From: Exophiala sp. HKRS030
Lineage: Eukaryota; Ascomycota; Eurotiomycetes; Chaetothyriales; Herpotrichiellaceae
Assembly: GCA_023897205.1 (NCBI GenBank)
Contig: JAHWDD010000005.1
Location: forward strand, 5,325,874-5,389,873
Direction: 5' to 3'
Length of the DNA: 64,000 bases
Under the pieces are notes generated by a model, which was given only the letters and a program-made list of their open reading frames with translations, was not told the origin of the DNA and searched no databases. The position numbers were made by a program, and so were the translations under genes. Of this stretch, positions 36,176 through 47,015 are shown piece by piece (positions within the stretch are counted from its first letter, which is position 1; each line of letters opens with the position of its first letter).

Positions 36176-39100
36176 TCACTTTCGGCCTCGGAGCTCATTG
36201 ATCCGAGCTAGAAGGTCTTCCGAGCGAGTCTTGATATGTTCTTTGATATTGTCCCCAGCAAGCGACATTGTTAATTCATCCGTTCTATGCTGAATGATAA
36301 GATCGCGGGCTTTTCGCGTCACTTCCTTTTCGGCTTGCAAGTCACGCTGCAGGGTGCTGCATTCATGCTGAAGTCGATCATTCCAGGTCTCAGCCAATGC
36401 CTGCACCATAGCATCGCCGCTGATTCTGAATTTGTTAACTTCTGCTCTAATTGCGTCTTCCTCTTCCCTAAAGCGAAGCATGACGTTCTGTTTTGAATCA
36501 GTGCAGTGAGCTAAAAGGAAGAGTTCATCATACTCACATTTGTGATCTGTAGAATTGAATCCATCATTCCTCGTTGGGTATCACGGACATTGATATCCCA
36601 CGAATCCCGGATACCAGTTGTAGAATTTATTTGATTGGGGTTCTCAGTTGAATTAGTGGAAGACAAAACATCTGTAGAGATAGATCGTTGCCGCCGATCA
36701 ATATGGACCTCTTGATGACGTGAAATTGACCCATCATCATCAACAAGTGTTAGGCTTCCTTCCGCTGAAGTGCGTCTTATGACATTGTTATCACCTGCAA
36801 TCAAATGCTCGATGCCGTTATTAATCCCTAATCGAGTGCGGAAAGTGGCGGGTGTGTCATCGCGATTATGTGGTTCATGGTCGTCGAGACTTGGTACACT
36901 GCTGTTCCTGATCCTTACCTGCCCTGGAGCTCGTTTCACCCTTGCTGATCTTGAGTTTGAGACCCCTAACGGGTGGCTCTTGGGCATAATGGTTTGACCG
37001 GATACGGTCGACTTCTCAGGCGTAGGGCGAGGAACGTGGGATTGTCGTTGTTTGGGTGGGAGGGGTTTACTATCACTGACCTTCGAACCGACCTTGTCGG
37101 TTCTTTTGAAGACATTGGTATCGATGTTGCTGAAGGCGGTCGGATGATGTTCATCCAGTATGATGCCAACGCCGATCGACTGACGAGAGGGACTTGCAAA
37201 CAATCCTCTCCGAAGTCTTTGAACCTTGGAGATGGGCTCTTTGTCCTCAAGCAAGGGGGTCCGAGGACCTGTAAATGTGGTGATACGCCTCAGAGCTGCT
37301 TGTTTCGATAGAGAATCATCTATCTCAATCGAGTAATCTTCGGCCTCAGAGACACGGAATTCCGAGCCATCCCCAGAAGACTCGTAATTATCATCGGGAG
37401 TCACCGACGGGCAGATGTTGTTCGTACTCTCAACGTTCGGCGTCTGTGGGCTAAGGTCTGCTGATTGGGGTTGAGACTACCAGGATCTTCGCCTGGCTCT
37501 TCCGGCGTGTGGACTCTGTCCTTGAAACCGCCCTTTTTAGAAGGAGACTTCTCAACGGGTGACACTCTTCCAGAAGTGTTTGACTCGTCAACTAGAATTC
37601 GTATCGGCTCGTGAGGTTCACTTTCGTGCTCAGAAACCCCAATAGCATCCATCGAACTTCCTTCTTCGTGCGCAATCCGAACTGATTGAAGAGACGTTCG
37701 AGACTGATGACTCTCTGCATCTTGCCGTCTTGTTGAATAGCGTGAATGGGAGCTTCGAACAGGAGTCTTCGTGGAGAGTGCCTGATTTCGAGGCCCTTTC
37801 GGCCCAAACGATATGAGTTGGCTTTTTCGGAGTGCTTTTTCAGCGACTGGAGGGATGGGCAAACCGACGTCCGTCTTTCTGCTTGAAAGATTGAGGAGTT
37901 GCTTTACCATATTGGAGTCAAAGCTCAATTGAGCTGACTCAAGTTCACCTTGGATTTCAGCTGTGGAAATAGGGTACGAGTCTAGTGCGAGATCAGCACT
38001 GCCAGGACCTTCTGTGCCATGCTGAATATTGTCACGACCGTCCTGAGTATCCACTTCCTTCAGCAGCTGAGCCGAACCGAGTTTCTCTCTTGTTCGCTGA
38101 GAGATTGGTTGATTCTCGATAGTTACACTCTTCTGCGAGTCTTTGCGAGCTTTCTTCCTTGGCTGGGTTTTGGTCTTGATCTTTGTTCTCTTTGTCGGAA
38201 CTTCTTCATCTTCACCTATACCTGGCAAGTCGAAGTCATTCTGCGAGGTAGCGAAATGGCTATGCGATTGTTCGGTGGATGTTGTTACAGCACGCCACGG
38301 TTTGGGGGCTTCATTCGAGGTGAAGTTGTATCAAAGCTCGAGTCTTGCCGTTCATCACGCTCATCAGAAGTCCAGCTGATATCAATCATTGCTAAGGAGC
38401 GTTTTCGTGGTACTTTTTTCAGAATGGTGGATTCTTTCGCCTGCGTGTTTGTTGTACTGCTGTTCTTCCTTTCTTTCACAAGCTGCCGAAACGCCTCTGC
38501 GGAGCCTTCATCGCAGAAGGTTATGACCAGCTCATCAAGAGCGCTTTTGTTTCCGTCCACGCACTTGTACCCGTCATTGGTATCGTATTTGACCTCAACA
38601 ATTCTGGAAATGTCCGAATCGGACTGCGAAGAGAGTGGAACCAGGCTCATTTGGCTTGTGAGAGGTATAGAAAGAAGAGAGAAGCAGGCAGTCCCGGGCA
38701 GAAGAAAAAACATTTCATCCTTGGTAGTGCTGGCAACAATGACCGAGGAGGCTGTAGCATCGGGCATGATGTCGGCTTCTATTCGTTGCACTCGAAAAGT
38801 GCGATCAACCCTGCAATATGTGAGCATTGAATACGCAAAAGGTATCGTAGGTTCACTACCTATTAATGAGCGTGTTGCCCGTATCTATCGCATTAAGATA
38901 GTCTACGGCATGGCTTACCCATGTTGAGTCTGCTATCCTGGAGATTGGACATTTTTGAATGTTCAACAGGCTCCCACCTGAACCTGTGAGAGCAGTAGTA
39001 TTGACTTTGTTGTAAAGAAGCTCTCGGACAATGTTTGCAAGGGATAGTCGCAGTAGATAGTCACAATTGTGCGCCATGATCGTAGCCAGCAAATAGCTGG

Positions 39101-39856
39101 GAGCGTATTAGCTCGAGACTGCAAATCAAAGTGACTGTTACATGCCATTGCGAAGATGCTGTAAGGTTTGCCCTAGCACTAGCATTGCGGAATAGGATGG
39201 CGGAGAGGATTTGTGCAATCTAACGAATGTCAGTGTCAAATTGCCATTGAAGACAAAGATTTCGCACCTTCCACTTCTTCTCTGGTGTCTCTTCTTCGCC
39301 GTTTTTGACCAAACATCGAAGGAGACATGGTGCGAGTTTGCTCGCTATCTGGTCCCTGTGAGCTTCAAGTTCGGTCATGGTAAAATCGGATTTATGGACA
39401 CGTGAGAGCGCGCCGGGTAGAGTTGGATCATCTCGCAGCTGTGTGAAAACATCCTGACAAATTCAGTGAGTACCCAGCAGAACGGCTCCTTGCAACAACC
39501 ATAAAGAGGTAGAAAAGTTTACTCTGAGATGAGCAATGAGGGAAATGGAGCACAATCGAGGCAATCTGGTAGAAGCAGATGGGCATCAAGCGGAGGACGT
39601 TCTTCGGTCGCCCATGATCAAGGATCTTGTGTAAATCACGTAGTTTCGAAGGATCGCTTGATTGAAAAGGATGCCGGAAGGGTTCGACGATATGGTCTGG
39701 TAGGCTATGGAAGTTTGAGTCTCAGGTCCCCCAACGGAACGGATGCAAGTCTCACCTGATTGCGTTGTCTTCCTCGAAGGCATGTCGAAGATGAAGCACA
39801 AGGTTGATGAGAGGCTGGTTCGTAACCTCAACGTCAACAGGTGATGTGACCGCCAT
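36176..39856 (-). CDS. Candidate meiotic axis protein (SYCP2/Red1-like layout), with frame breaks
   Basis: I assembled one long gene from the ATG at 39856. The N-terminal part is helical (PLINLVLHLRHAFEEDNAI, DVFTQLRDDPTLPGALS, EAHRDQIASKLAPCLLRCL, YLLATIMAHNCDYLLRL). A beta-rich segment follows (SVIVASTTKDEMFFLLPG...LDELVITFCDEGSAEAFRQLV) that could be PH-like. About 500 disordered SP/TP-rich residues lead to a C-terminal coiled coil (36487-36176: MLRFREEEDAIRAEVNKF...). That order, helical repeat/PH-like/disorder/coiled coil, is known for SYCP2, ASY3 and Red1. Clear introns include 36537-36488. Breaks: one extra base near 39525; a missing base near 38320; GGGG 37467-37470 (one base short); and an unresolved splice near 39110-39160. 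Homology is inferred from layout only. Confidence 0.5.
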
Positions 39857-40201
39857 TTTTGCCTCAGAAGACAAAATTGTTGCAGTTGATTCATAGACGC
39901 ATAGTCCGAAGGTTTGAGAATGGTGTTAGAACATTGTTGTTTTCATGAGGAAGTCACGCCCCGTGCGGTACGAAGTTGAGGAAGGCACGATAACATTTTT
40001 GGCAAAGGAAGGCGCAACCTGAAATAGGCAAAAGATCTCGTGGGAGCATCATCCGACATCATTGATTGTGGTAACAAGATTTGGGATTTTTCCGGTATGT
40101 TGTAGATTGAGCGTGGCAAAACAATGATATTTTGTATGACACTGCGAGGCTTAGCCGTCGTATATGTACACCACCATCACGGCGAAGGCGAAAGGGATGC
40201 C
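39857..40201. other. Intergenic
   Basis: 345 bp lie upstream of the candidate axis-protein gene and downstream of the GGCT-fold gene. I see nothing else in it. Confidence 0.5.
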
Positions 40202-41248
40202 TCAAACAACATTTACTCCATCACCAACGTCACGTCGCAGGAGTTTTGTCTTTTCGTTCACTTCTTGCAACTTGCCCTCTACTTCATCGCCAATTGTTCT
40301 CTCCCCATCCCCAAAGATCGCTTTGAAGATGTGATCATAGCTGGCCCAACAAGCGGTGAACATGGCCTGTACAAGGGTTGCAAACCACTTGGGAAAGGTT
40401 CCATCTGGGTTCAAAAATATCTTGGATGAACCAAATATCAACAAGAAAAAAGGTGCCCAGAATGAAAGAAAAACACCCTGGCCGATCCTCTGCTTGATTG
40501 TCGTGAGGTGGAAAGTTCGGATATTGTGTAGGAAATCTTGATATTCTTGTGGTAGTTGATGCTCTGAGGCCCCATCTGTGATCAGCTTCAAATATCGGGG
40601 ACTCGGTTGTGCATAGGAATGAGGCCGGCCTTTTCCATTTGGAGCGTACAGAGTGTGCGCTTTGAATGAGGCATACAGAGGCTTCTCAGGCACAGCTTCC
40701 CGTGATTTCCCACTGAGTGCATAACAATCGACAAGCACATCCTGATAACCTGAACCACCACCTTCTGTGGCGATGATGTTGACGTAGTCTGCCCTGGTCA
40801 CCTCGTAGACCACTCCGACAAGTCCCTTCTGCCAACGATCTTTATGATAGCCATCATCTGCCTCGAGATTGTCATGCTTGTCGCTCCTCTCGTTACGATA
40901 TCGGACATTACCAAAGCAAGGTTCAACATATGGAATGCCAGGCAAATCGAATGTCAAGGACAGCGCCGGGACAACCACATTGACCTGCGATATCGGCTTG
41001 ACATTTCGTTTCCCTCTGAAAGTCTCAGCACTTAGATTGGAGCCATAGCCCAGATACAGAACCGTATCCTCTTGGTCGGTGGTTGTTGATGAATGGAATG
41101 CAAGGCTATTGGAGGACCTTTGCTGCCTAGCTAGTGATGTCACTGGAACATTGTCGTTGAAGCATCTCTTCGACCTTGACGCGACACCGATGTCAACCCA
41201 CTGTCGAATGATTGATATAATACGACATGCCTCTGTTGATTGTTCCAT
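40202..41248 (-). CDS. Gamma-glutamylcyclotransferase-fold protein with C-terminal membrane segments
   Basis: A single exon of 348 residues. After a basic N-terminus comes the GGCT-like hallmark VLYLGYGSNLSAETF (about residues 63-77), then a beta-barrel pattern (VVVPALSLTFDLPGIPYVEPCFGNV, GLVGVVYEVTRADYVNIIATEGGGSGY). The Glu in ATEGGG corresponds to the acid/base residue of gamma-glutamyl cyclotransferases. The last 120 residues add hydrophobic stretches FLSFWAPFFLLIFGSSKIF and FATLVQAMFTACWASYDHIF, unusual for soluble GGCTs, so the enzyme may sit on a membrane. Family members release 5-oxoproline from gamma-glutamyl compounds, but the substrate here is unknown. No frame defects. Confidence 0.75.
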   Translation of the reverse strand: MEQSTEACRIISIIRQWVDIGVASRSKRCFNDNVPVTSLARQQRSSNSLAFHSSTTTDQEDTVLYLGYGSNLSAETFRGKRNVKPISQVNVVVPALSLTFDLPGIPYVEPCFGNVRYRNERSDKHDNLEADDGYHKDRWQKGLVGVVYEVTRADYVNIIATEGGGSGYQDVLVDCYALSGKSREAVPEKPLYASFKAHTLYAPNGKGRPHSYAQPSPRYLKLITDGASEHQLPQEYQDFLHNIRTFHLTTIKQRIGQGVFLSFWAPFFLLIFGSSKIFLNPDGTFPKWFATLVQAMFTACWASYDHIFKAIFGDGERTIGDEVEGKLQEVNEKTKLLRRDVGDGVNVV

Positions 41249-41852
41249 CTTTGATGGTTTGTTATATGATATGGATGTCTGTGATTCGTAACACGTGGAG
41301 AAAATGGTGCGATCTCAGGAATACATTCAAGAAGGCCAGATAATGGATCGGACGCAGCTGATTGGTCTGGGTTGGACGGATAGAATTCGGATCAACGTCA
41401 ACGATTCTGCCGGTTGCCCAAAGAGCCTCGGCAAGCCCATTGGCTAGAACATACCGAGTCATTTGGGACATTGCAATTGTCGATGTATCACACTGTCGCC
41501 ACTTTTCATGGATATTTAGATGAACATGTGCATCTGATAAAGATCCTGGTAATCGCTAAGCTGCCTACATTATCTTCATATGGAGATAATGAAACTAGAT
41601 TCACAAGTAAATCTTGCACGTATGGCAGAATAACTGACAATAATAACAACTATCTGTGTATGGCATCAACGCTGGAATTAGTCGCAACACTAATAGCTAT
41701 AGCGACTACTCATTGTCCCCGTAGAGGCAGAGCACATATATACATAGCTGGAACCTCCGGATACACTCAAAGGCATATCATATGGAGGCCGTATAATCGC
41801 ACATAGAATCATGATTTTACTTGCTCAATGCTGTCACACCCATAAGATTGCC
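41249..41852. other. Intergenic
   Basis: 604 bp lie between the GGCT-fold gene start and the SDH2 stop. The section 41560-41830 is AT-rich. No gene or RNA is supported. Confidence 0.5.
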
Positions 41853-42843
41853 TTAGACCGCCATCAGCTTCTTGATTTCGGCAATGGCTTTGGCGGGATT
41901 CAATCCCTTGGGACACGTTCTTGAGCAGTTGAGAATGGTATGGCATCGATACAAGCTCATGCTGTTGTCAAGAGCCTCCTTTCGTTCGGCCTTGCGTTCG
42001 TCACGGGAATCTGCCAACCATCGATATGATTGCAGGAGAATGGCAGGTCCGAGATATTGGTCGCTGTTCCACCAGTACGAAGGGCAAGAAGTTGAGCAGC
42101 ATGCACACAAAATGCATTCATAAAGACCATCAAGCTTCTTTCGCTCTGCTGGTGATTGACGAAATTCTTTGCCCTGGGCAATCATCAGTACGTGTTTGAT
42201 ATGCGCTGAGTCAAAATACTCACATCTGGGGATTTGGTGTCTCGCTGGAGGAATGGCTTGATAGATTTATACTGCTTGTAAAATTGGGTCAAATCTGGTA
42301 CCAGATCCTTGACAACATATGTATGTGGCAAAGGATAGATTCTTGACTCCTTAGCAGTGTCTGTTGGAATCCTGCCTGATATGATGTTAGCTATTTTGCC
42401 TCTTTCTAGAAAAGCTTTGACGTACAAAGGCAGGCTAGAGTGTTTACACCGTCGATATTCATGGCGCAGCTGCCACAGATACCCTCTCTGCAGCTTCGTC
42501 GGAACGTCAGGGTTGGGTCCACCTCGTTCTTGATTCGAATCAATGCATCCAACATCATAGGGCCGGTCTTGTTCAAGTCAAGGGTATATGATTGCATCTT
42601 GGGTTTGGAAGTCGGCTCATCGGGGTTCCATCGGTAGATATGGAAAGTCTTGATTTTTGCATCCTTGCTTGCTGCAGGTTCTTCAACTGTCGTTGTCTGG
42701 GAAGCAGGGGTCGGTGGTCGGCTGGCTGAGGTATCAAAGGTCGCCTTCTCAGTTACTGTGGCATAGGATCGTGGAGCAAAGGATGAACGGAAGGCAGACC
42801 GAGTGGGCGCGAGAAGGCGGCTGGAGGATCGAAGGGCTGCCAT
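41853..42843 (-). CDS. SDH2: Succinate dehydrogenase iron-sulfur subunit
   Basis: Exons 42843-42426, 42375-42224 and 42173-41853, with two 50-nt introns, give 296 residues. A mitochondrial presequence ([21 protein letters not shown]) precedes the plant-type ferredoxin domain with [10 protein letters not shown] and a later Cys in NTLACLC (2Fe-2S). The C-terminal domain has [16 protein letters not shown] and [15 protein letters not shown] (4Fe-4S and 3Fe-4S). It carries electrons from the flavoprotein SdhA to ubiquinone in complex II. The His in RCHTILNC is the quinone-site residue that, when changed, gives resistance to carboxamide fungicides in other fungi. Here it is the unmutated His. Confidence 0.96.
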
Positions 42844-43199
42844 CGCGAAGGTGTTGATACTCGAAGAATGTCCTCTTCTACACACAGCTTACTTCACAGT
42901 CGTTGACGGAGTGGAGAGTGGTGTAGGGGTTCTGGATCAAGAAGAAATAGTAGAGCAATGAGTCGTGGCGTTGAAGTTACTTGCTTCTATGATGCTTTCA
43001 ACCTCGGAACCAATCAGCGCAGTTGCAAATAATCCCGACTTTGCCAAGACTGGACCTCTTCCGATCCGACTTCCGACCATTATCGTCTGGCTGACTGGTA
43101 TTGTGTCCCATATTCACCACGATATCAACACTTGCGCCGTCCGAAATGATTGGTACTCACTTTCAATCTTCGAGGGAAGCACTCCATGTGAGCCTCTCA
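42844..43199. other. SDH2 upstream region
   Basis: 356 bp upstream of the SDH2 start probably hold its promoter. No other feature is visible. Confidence 0.5.
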
Positions 43200-43968
43200 A
43201 TCGGTAATTCCTATGACACTGGATAAGGTTCTCGGTCTGTGTCCCCAAGTGGTTGTTGTGCTTGATGGAGACAGGTAGGTCAAACGAAAAGAGATTGGTG
43301 GTCGTCTCGATATCTGGGAGCCGTTCTCGCTCGACTACAAAATGGTTACTCAGCCATCACACACAGAGATTTCTCACTTCCGCCGCATTGTCTTTTTCGC
43401 CGTTCGTTAACCTGATTAGCTTTTCAAGTTTTACCCTTACCCTGCACCTTATTATGTGGCATTGAGGGGATTCCTTCATATGCATGTCTGGGAGGGATCC
43501 AGCCCTTTGGGTGAAGTGAGCGAGGGTCTCTTTGTCCACATCCCTCATTCTACGAATATCCGGGACCACATGGCACATCCTGCGTTAACTATGATGAAGC
43601 AATTGCACTTGCGGAGCATCTTAGTTCAACTTCTATTCTCCGAGACAGATATTGAGGCGAGTGATCTAGGATGCCTAAGCTTTTACAGAGCCCAGGTTGA
43701 GGTTATGCGATCGTCCATCTCGGATCGTATATCCCAAGTCTATCCAGATACTTCAGGTGCTGATGAAACGAATCTTCCGAGAACGAATGACATTGCTATT
43801 GGCACAATGAATTTTTTCCAAATTATAGAAAAGAACATTATGTTCTTTTCTTTGACCAAGTCGGGACGAGATACTACAGATGGCATGTTATCTCACATGA
43901 AGACCTGGTTCTACCTTCCTGCTCCTATGAGAGACCTACTTTGGCTCAACGTTGCCACTCCTCGGTAG
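43200..43968 (+). pseudogene. Superfamily 1 helicase C-terminal relic
   Basis: Two pieces resemble the second half of Upf1/NAM7-like SF1 helicases. The first (from about 43242) reads PQVVVVLDGDR, then an in-frame TAG where GDxxQ is expected, then VKRKEIGG...LDYKMVTQPSHTEISHFRRIVFF, like the YRMHP-EI-F block, and ends in a stop. The second (about 43456-43968) has LSFYRAQVEVMRSSI, like the PYRAQ motif, and AIGTMNFFQIIEKNIMFFSLTKSG, like the TVDSFQG-E-DIVIFS motif, then LLWLNVATPR where LNVALTRAR is usual. The TAG could be a C-to-T change of CAG. The N-terminal ATPase half is absent. No functional product is likely. Confidence 0.6.
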
Positions 43969-44800
43969 AAATATGACCTCGTCCTTTACGGCAATTTCAA
44001 TTCCGTGCTCGAGGCCTCTCTCCGAAATAGAGGCTTAGCAATCCACAAGATGCTGATGTTCATTCGCGACAAAGACTGGATTGTGAATTTGCCCAAGAAA
44101 TTATGATCGGACAATATTTTCAGCCAGACTACAGTGACGGCGGTCAGGCATGACAGCACCTCATACGCTCCCATCGTCATGGATTGTAGGGCGTTGTGTG
44201 AGACTGACCATTTTCGTCTTCTTGGTGAAAATTAGTGATCGATTAAGATGACGCTTGGGCACAATTGGGAAAGTCGGCCATAATGTAAAGCGGTAGGCAG
44301 AATTTACCGCAGCTGGGGCGGCTTATCGTTATGATTCATGATTTCCTCAGAATTGAGTTGGATTGGGAACTGGTATTGAATGCTAGAATTAGATAGACAT
44401 AATGCGTCTAAGGGGTGATGATATTCAAATTCCTTTATTCAATTCTCATGTCTCTGAACTGTTGGCTCTAAACCTCCCGTCATCTTCATCGTGTCACACA
44501 TGCACCAAAGTGCATGGCCAAGAGACATAGGAATCCGTCTATGCTGAACATTAATCATGATTAAGCAAAGATATGGTCTAGTATCAATGGCAATCATCAT
44601 CGTGACAGCTCGACGTGAGCCTTGAGGGCTGTCACTCCGCGGAACGAGGTGCTGAATAAATCCGAAGATCTGCCGTGTTGAACTCCTTCATTTACACAAC
44701 ACTTGACTACCTACAAAGCACTACGTCCAGAGTGAACAGTGCGCGGATTTCCCACAGCATCATTTCTCCCAAACGACTTCTTGTCCTCCTCGACAATCCG
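43969..44800. other. Intergenic, BolA upstream
   Basis: 832 bp with no supported coding frame. The right end is the BolA promoter and leader (about 44650-44800). Confidence 0.5.
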
Positions 44801-45590
44801 ATGCGGTCCATCGTCTCACGGAGACTCGTCATTCTGCCCGCTAGGAGAATGGCCTCGACGACATCCGCAACCGAGTCTCAAACCCCACTCGCCGACAGTA
44901 TCAGGAAGAAGGTACGTCTTTACCGGCTGCACGGCTTGAGTATGATGCTTTGTTTGAGGTTAGAAGTTAGTAGTTGATATTGACGGATTCTTTTGATAAT
45001 CTAGATCAATGAAGCGCTGGCTCCGGTCGAGTTGAATATCATCAACAATTCTCATCTTCATTCGCACCACAGCGCTATGAGGGGGTGAGTTCCAAGGAAA
45101 CACATTTCGAGTAAGTGATTTCTGTCTTATGTATCGAATCCCTGGGCTATTTCATTCTTGAAGAATATCGAGGGGAACCCGGGGAAATTCCAGTGACGAC
45201 CTCGAAGCTAGCCCTTTCCTTTGTGCTGGCATCGAGCTGTTTCGGCTTGACAGACCTTCGATGCTTCACATCACCATCTATCATTCCCTTTCGTTCCTCG
45301 ATCGATCTGCGAAAAAAAAAACCTCGTCAGCCAGATCTAGCGAACCCTCCAGAACTTCATGTTAAAGCTCTCCGAATCCAGCTCTGACGAACCCCTCCTT
45401 CTCTTCTAGGCTGGACATCATCTCACCAAGCTTCGCGGGCAAAACCCAACTGGCGCGCCACCGACTAGTCAACACCTTGCTCAAAGACGAAATGGCTCCC
45501 GGTCTCGTGCACGCTTTGCAACTACACACTCGGACGCCCGAGGAAGAAGCGAAGAAGAAAGCTGCCGCTGGCGGAAGTGGTCATCATTGA
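44801..45590 (+). CDS. BolA-family protein, probably mitochondrial
   Basis: Exons 44801-44911, 45005-45084 and 45410-45590 encode about 123 residues. The N-terminus (MRSIVSRRLVILPARRMASTTSA) looks like a mitochondrial presequence. The BolA core is INEALAPVELNIINNSHLHSHHSAMRG, then LDIISPSFAGKTQLARHRLVNTLLKDEM. BolA proteins work with monothiol glutaredoxins in iron-sulfur cluster transfer. Between MRG and LDI the family has a strand ending ETHF. That strand is present in the DNA (VSSKETHFE, 45085-45110), but it is reachable only if the GGGGG run 45081-45085 had a sixth G. As written, a perfect GTGAGT donor at 45085 keeps the frame while deleting it. A second donor GTAAGT lies at 45111. Confidence 0.85.
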
Positions 45591-47015
45591 GACCGATCCA
45601 GTTATGCATGGCCTATGTTGTTTGATCATCATTAGACAGACGCCATTAACAACGGCCAAGACCTCGATAGGGCATTCATCTTCCTGTTCGGACCCAGACT
45701 GTCCTCCACGGAACCCTCATCTAGCGCTCCGCGGAGTCCGCGCAACGATCGAAAGAACTACAAGTAGGAAAGCGGACATGACCCGGTTCTTCACGAGACA
45801 CGTGAAGCATTCCTCCAGGCAGCCTCGATTTGCACGACCAACCAGTTTAGACTGTTCGGAGCCCTCACACACCTTTCCAAAGCTACCCGCGAGAGGTTCA
45901 CCACCCATCACTCTGCCTGGCCACTAGGCCCTGACAAAAGTGACAGATGCTGAATCTGGAGAAGACCCGTTTCAACACCAGCCCGAGCGCGAGTGCCTGG
46001 GACATATCTCTCAGCTATCACAATGCAAGTCGCCATGTACATATCTATATACATATATACACAACCAACCAAAGAAATATAATCACTGATATCCTCACCT
46101 TTCCCTTAAAGCGTTTCTGCTGCGGCGAGGCTAGACAATGGGGGTTTTGACCGTTTACACTATTATAGTAGTATAGTAGTATAGATGATAGTATCATAGT
46201 ACCATAGTATCATACTATTCTTGAACCAACTGATCAATCAGCCCACCTTTGAAAGTCTGGCTACGGGCCTACGATGTGTGCTCTGTACTCCTGATAATCT
46301 TTAGTTGGCCACTGAAGGTCCGCCAGTCTGAGACTGCCGCTGATTGAGACTTGCGCTGGGTGCGCTGGATACCAGGTAATGTAAAACAGGAGATGCGTGT
46401 GTTTTGGGGGTTTCATGTCCACCTAGGTAGTTAATGCCATGGGTCTATTAGATAGTTAGTCCGACCGATTCGGTCGGGGGTGCTTTTGGGTTAACGCTGA
46501 TGAATGTCTGGTTAGGCCAACGTCAACAGTCTGTGTAGGCACTGTGAAAGATCTCTAGATTACTCGGGTCTGTCGTTTCTCAAAAATGAATCAAGCATTA
46601 TTAAAGGTGCATAATTTCTATGCTGTACACTATTGCACCCAACCCAACCGAGCACGCGTACATCTGCGACAAAAGGGATACGGGAAAAACGAATTCGCTA
46701 TGCGCCTGCTTTTTGAGAATTTGGGACTCCGGAGCCTGAGTTGGATGTTGATTCCATCCTGACAATATCTGAGTTGTTTGTATCATTGCTGGGACTGCAT
46801 ATACCTCCAACAACCTGAAGATCGGGTTAATCAGAGGCTGGCCGACACAGCCATTTTCATGTCCCAAGTTGGTTCCTCTCCGGAGCCACAATTCCCACCA
46901 ATGTGACCAAAGATCCAAGGTGCGAAATGCTGCATATTGATCCCGTGGATGAATGATAGGACCAAAGTAGGATCTGTACTCATCAAGGGTTCATATTTCA
47001 GGATCCATTTCCGCG
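45591..47015. other. Intergenic
   Basis: 1.4 kb downstream of BolA and downstream of the syntaxin gene. It contains an AT-rich simple repeat at 46161-46217. No supported gene. Confidence 0.5.
46161..46217. repeat. AT-rich imperfect (AGTAT)n-type repeat
   Basis: Short units of TATAGTAGTATAG and ATAGTATCATAGTACC follow each other. Part of it (GATAGTATCATAGT against ATAGTATCATACT) can pair with itself. Simple-sequence DNA with no sign of coding. Confidence 0.75.
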
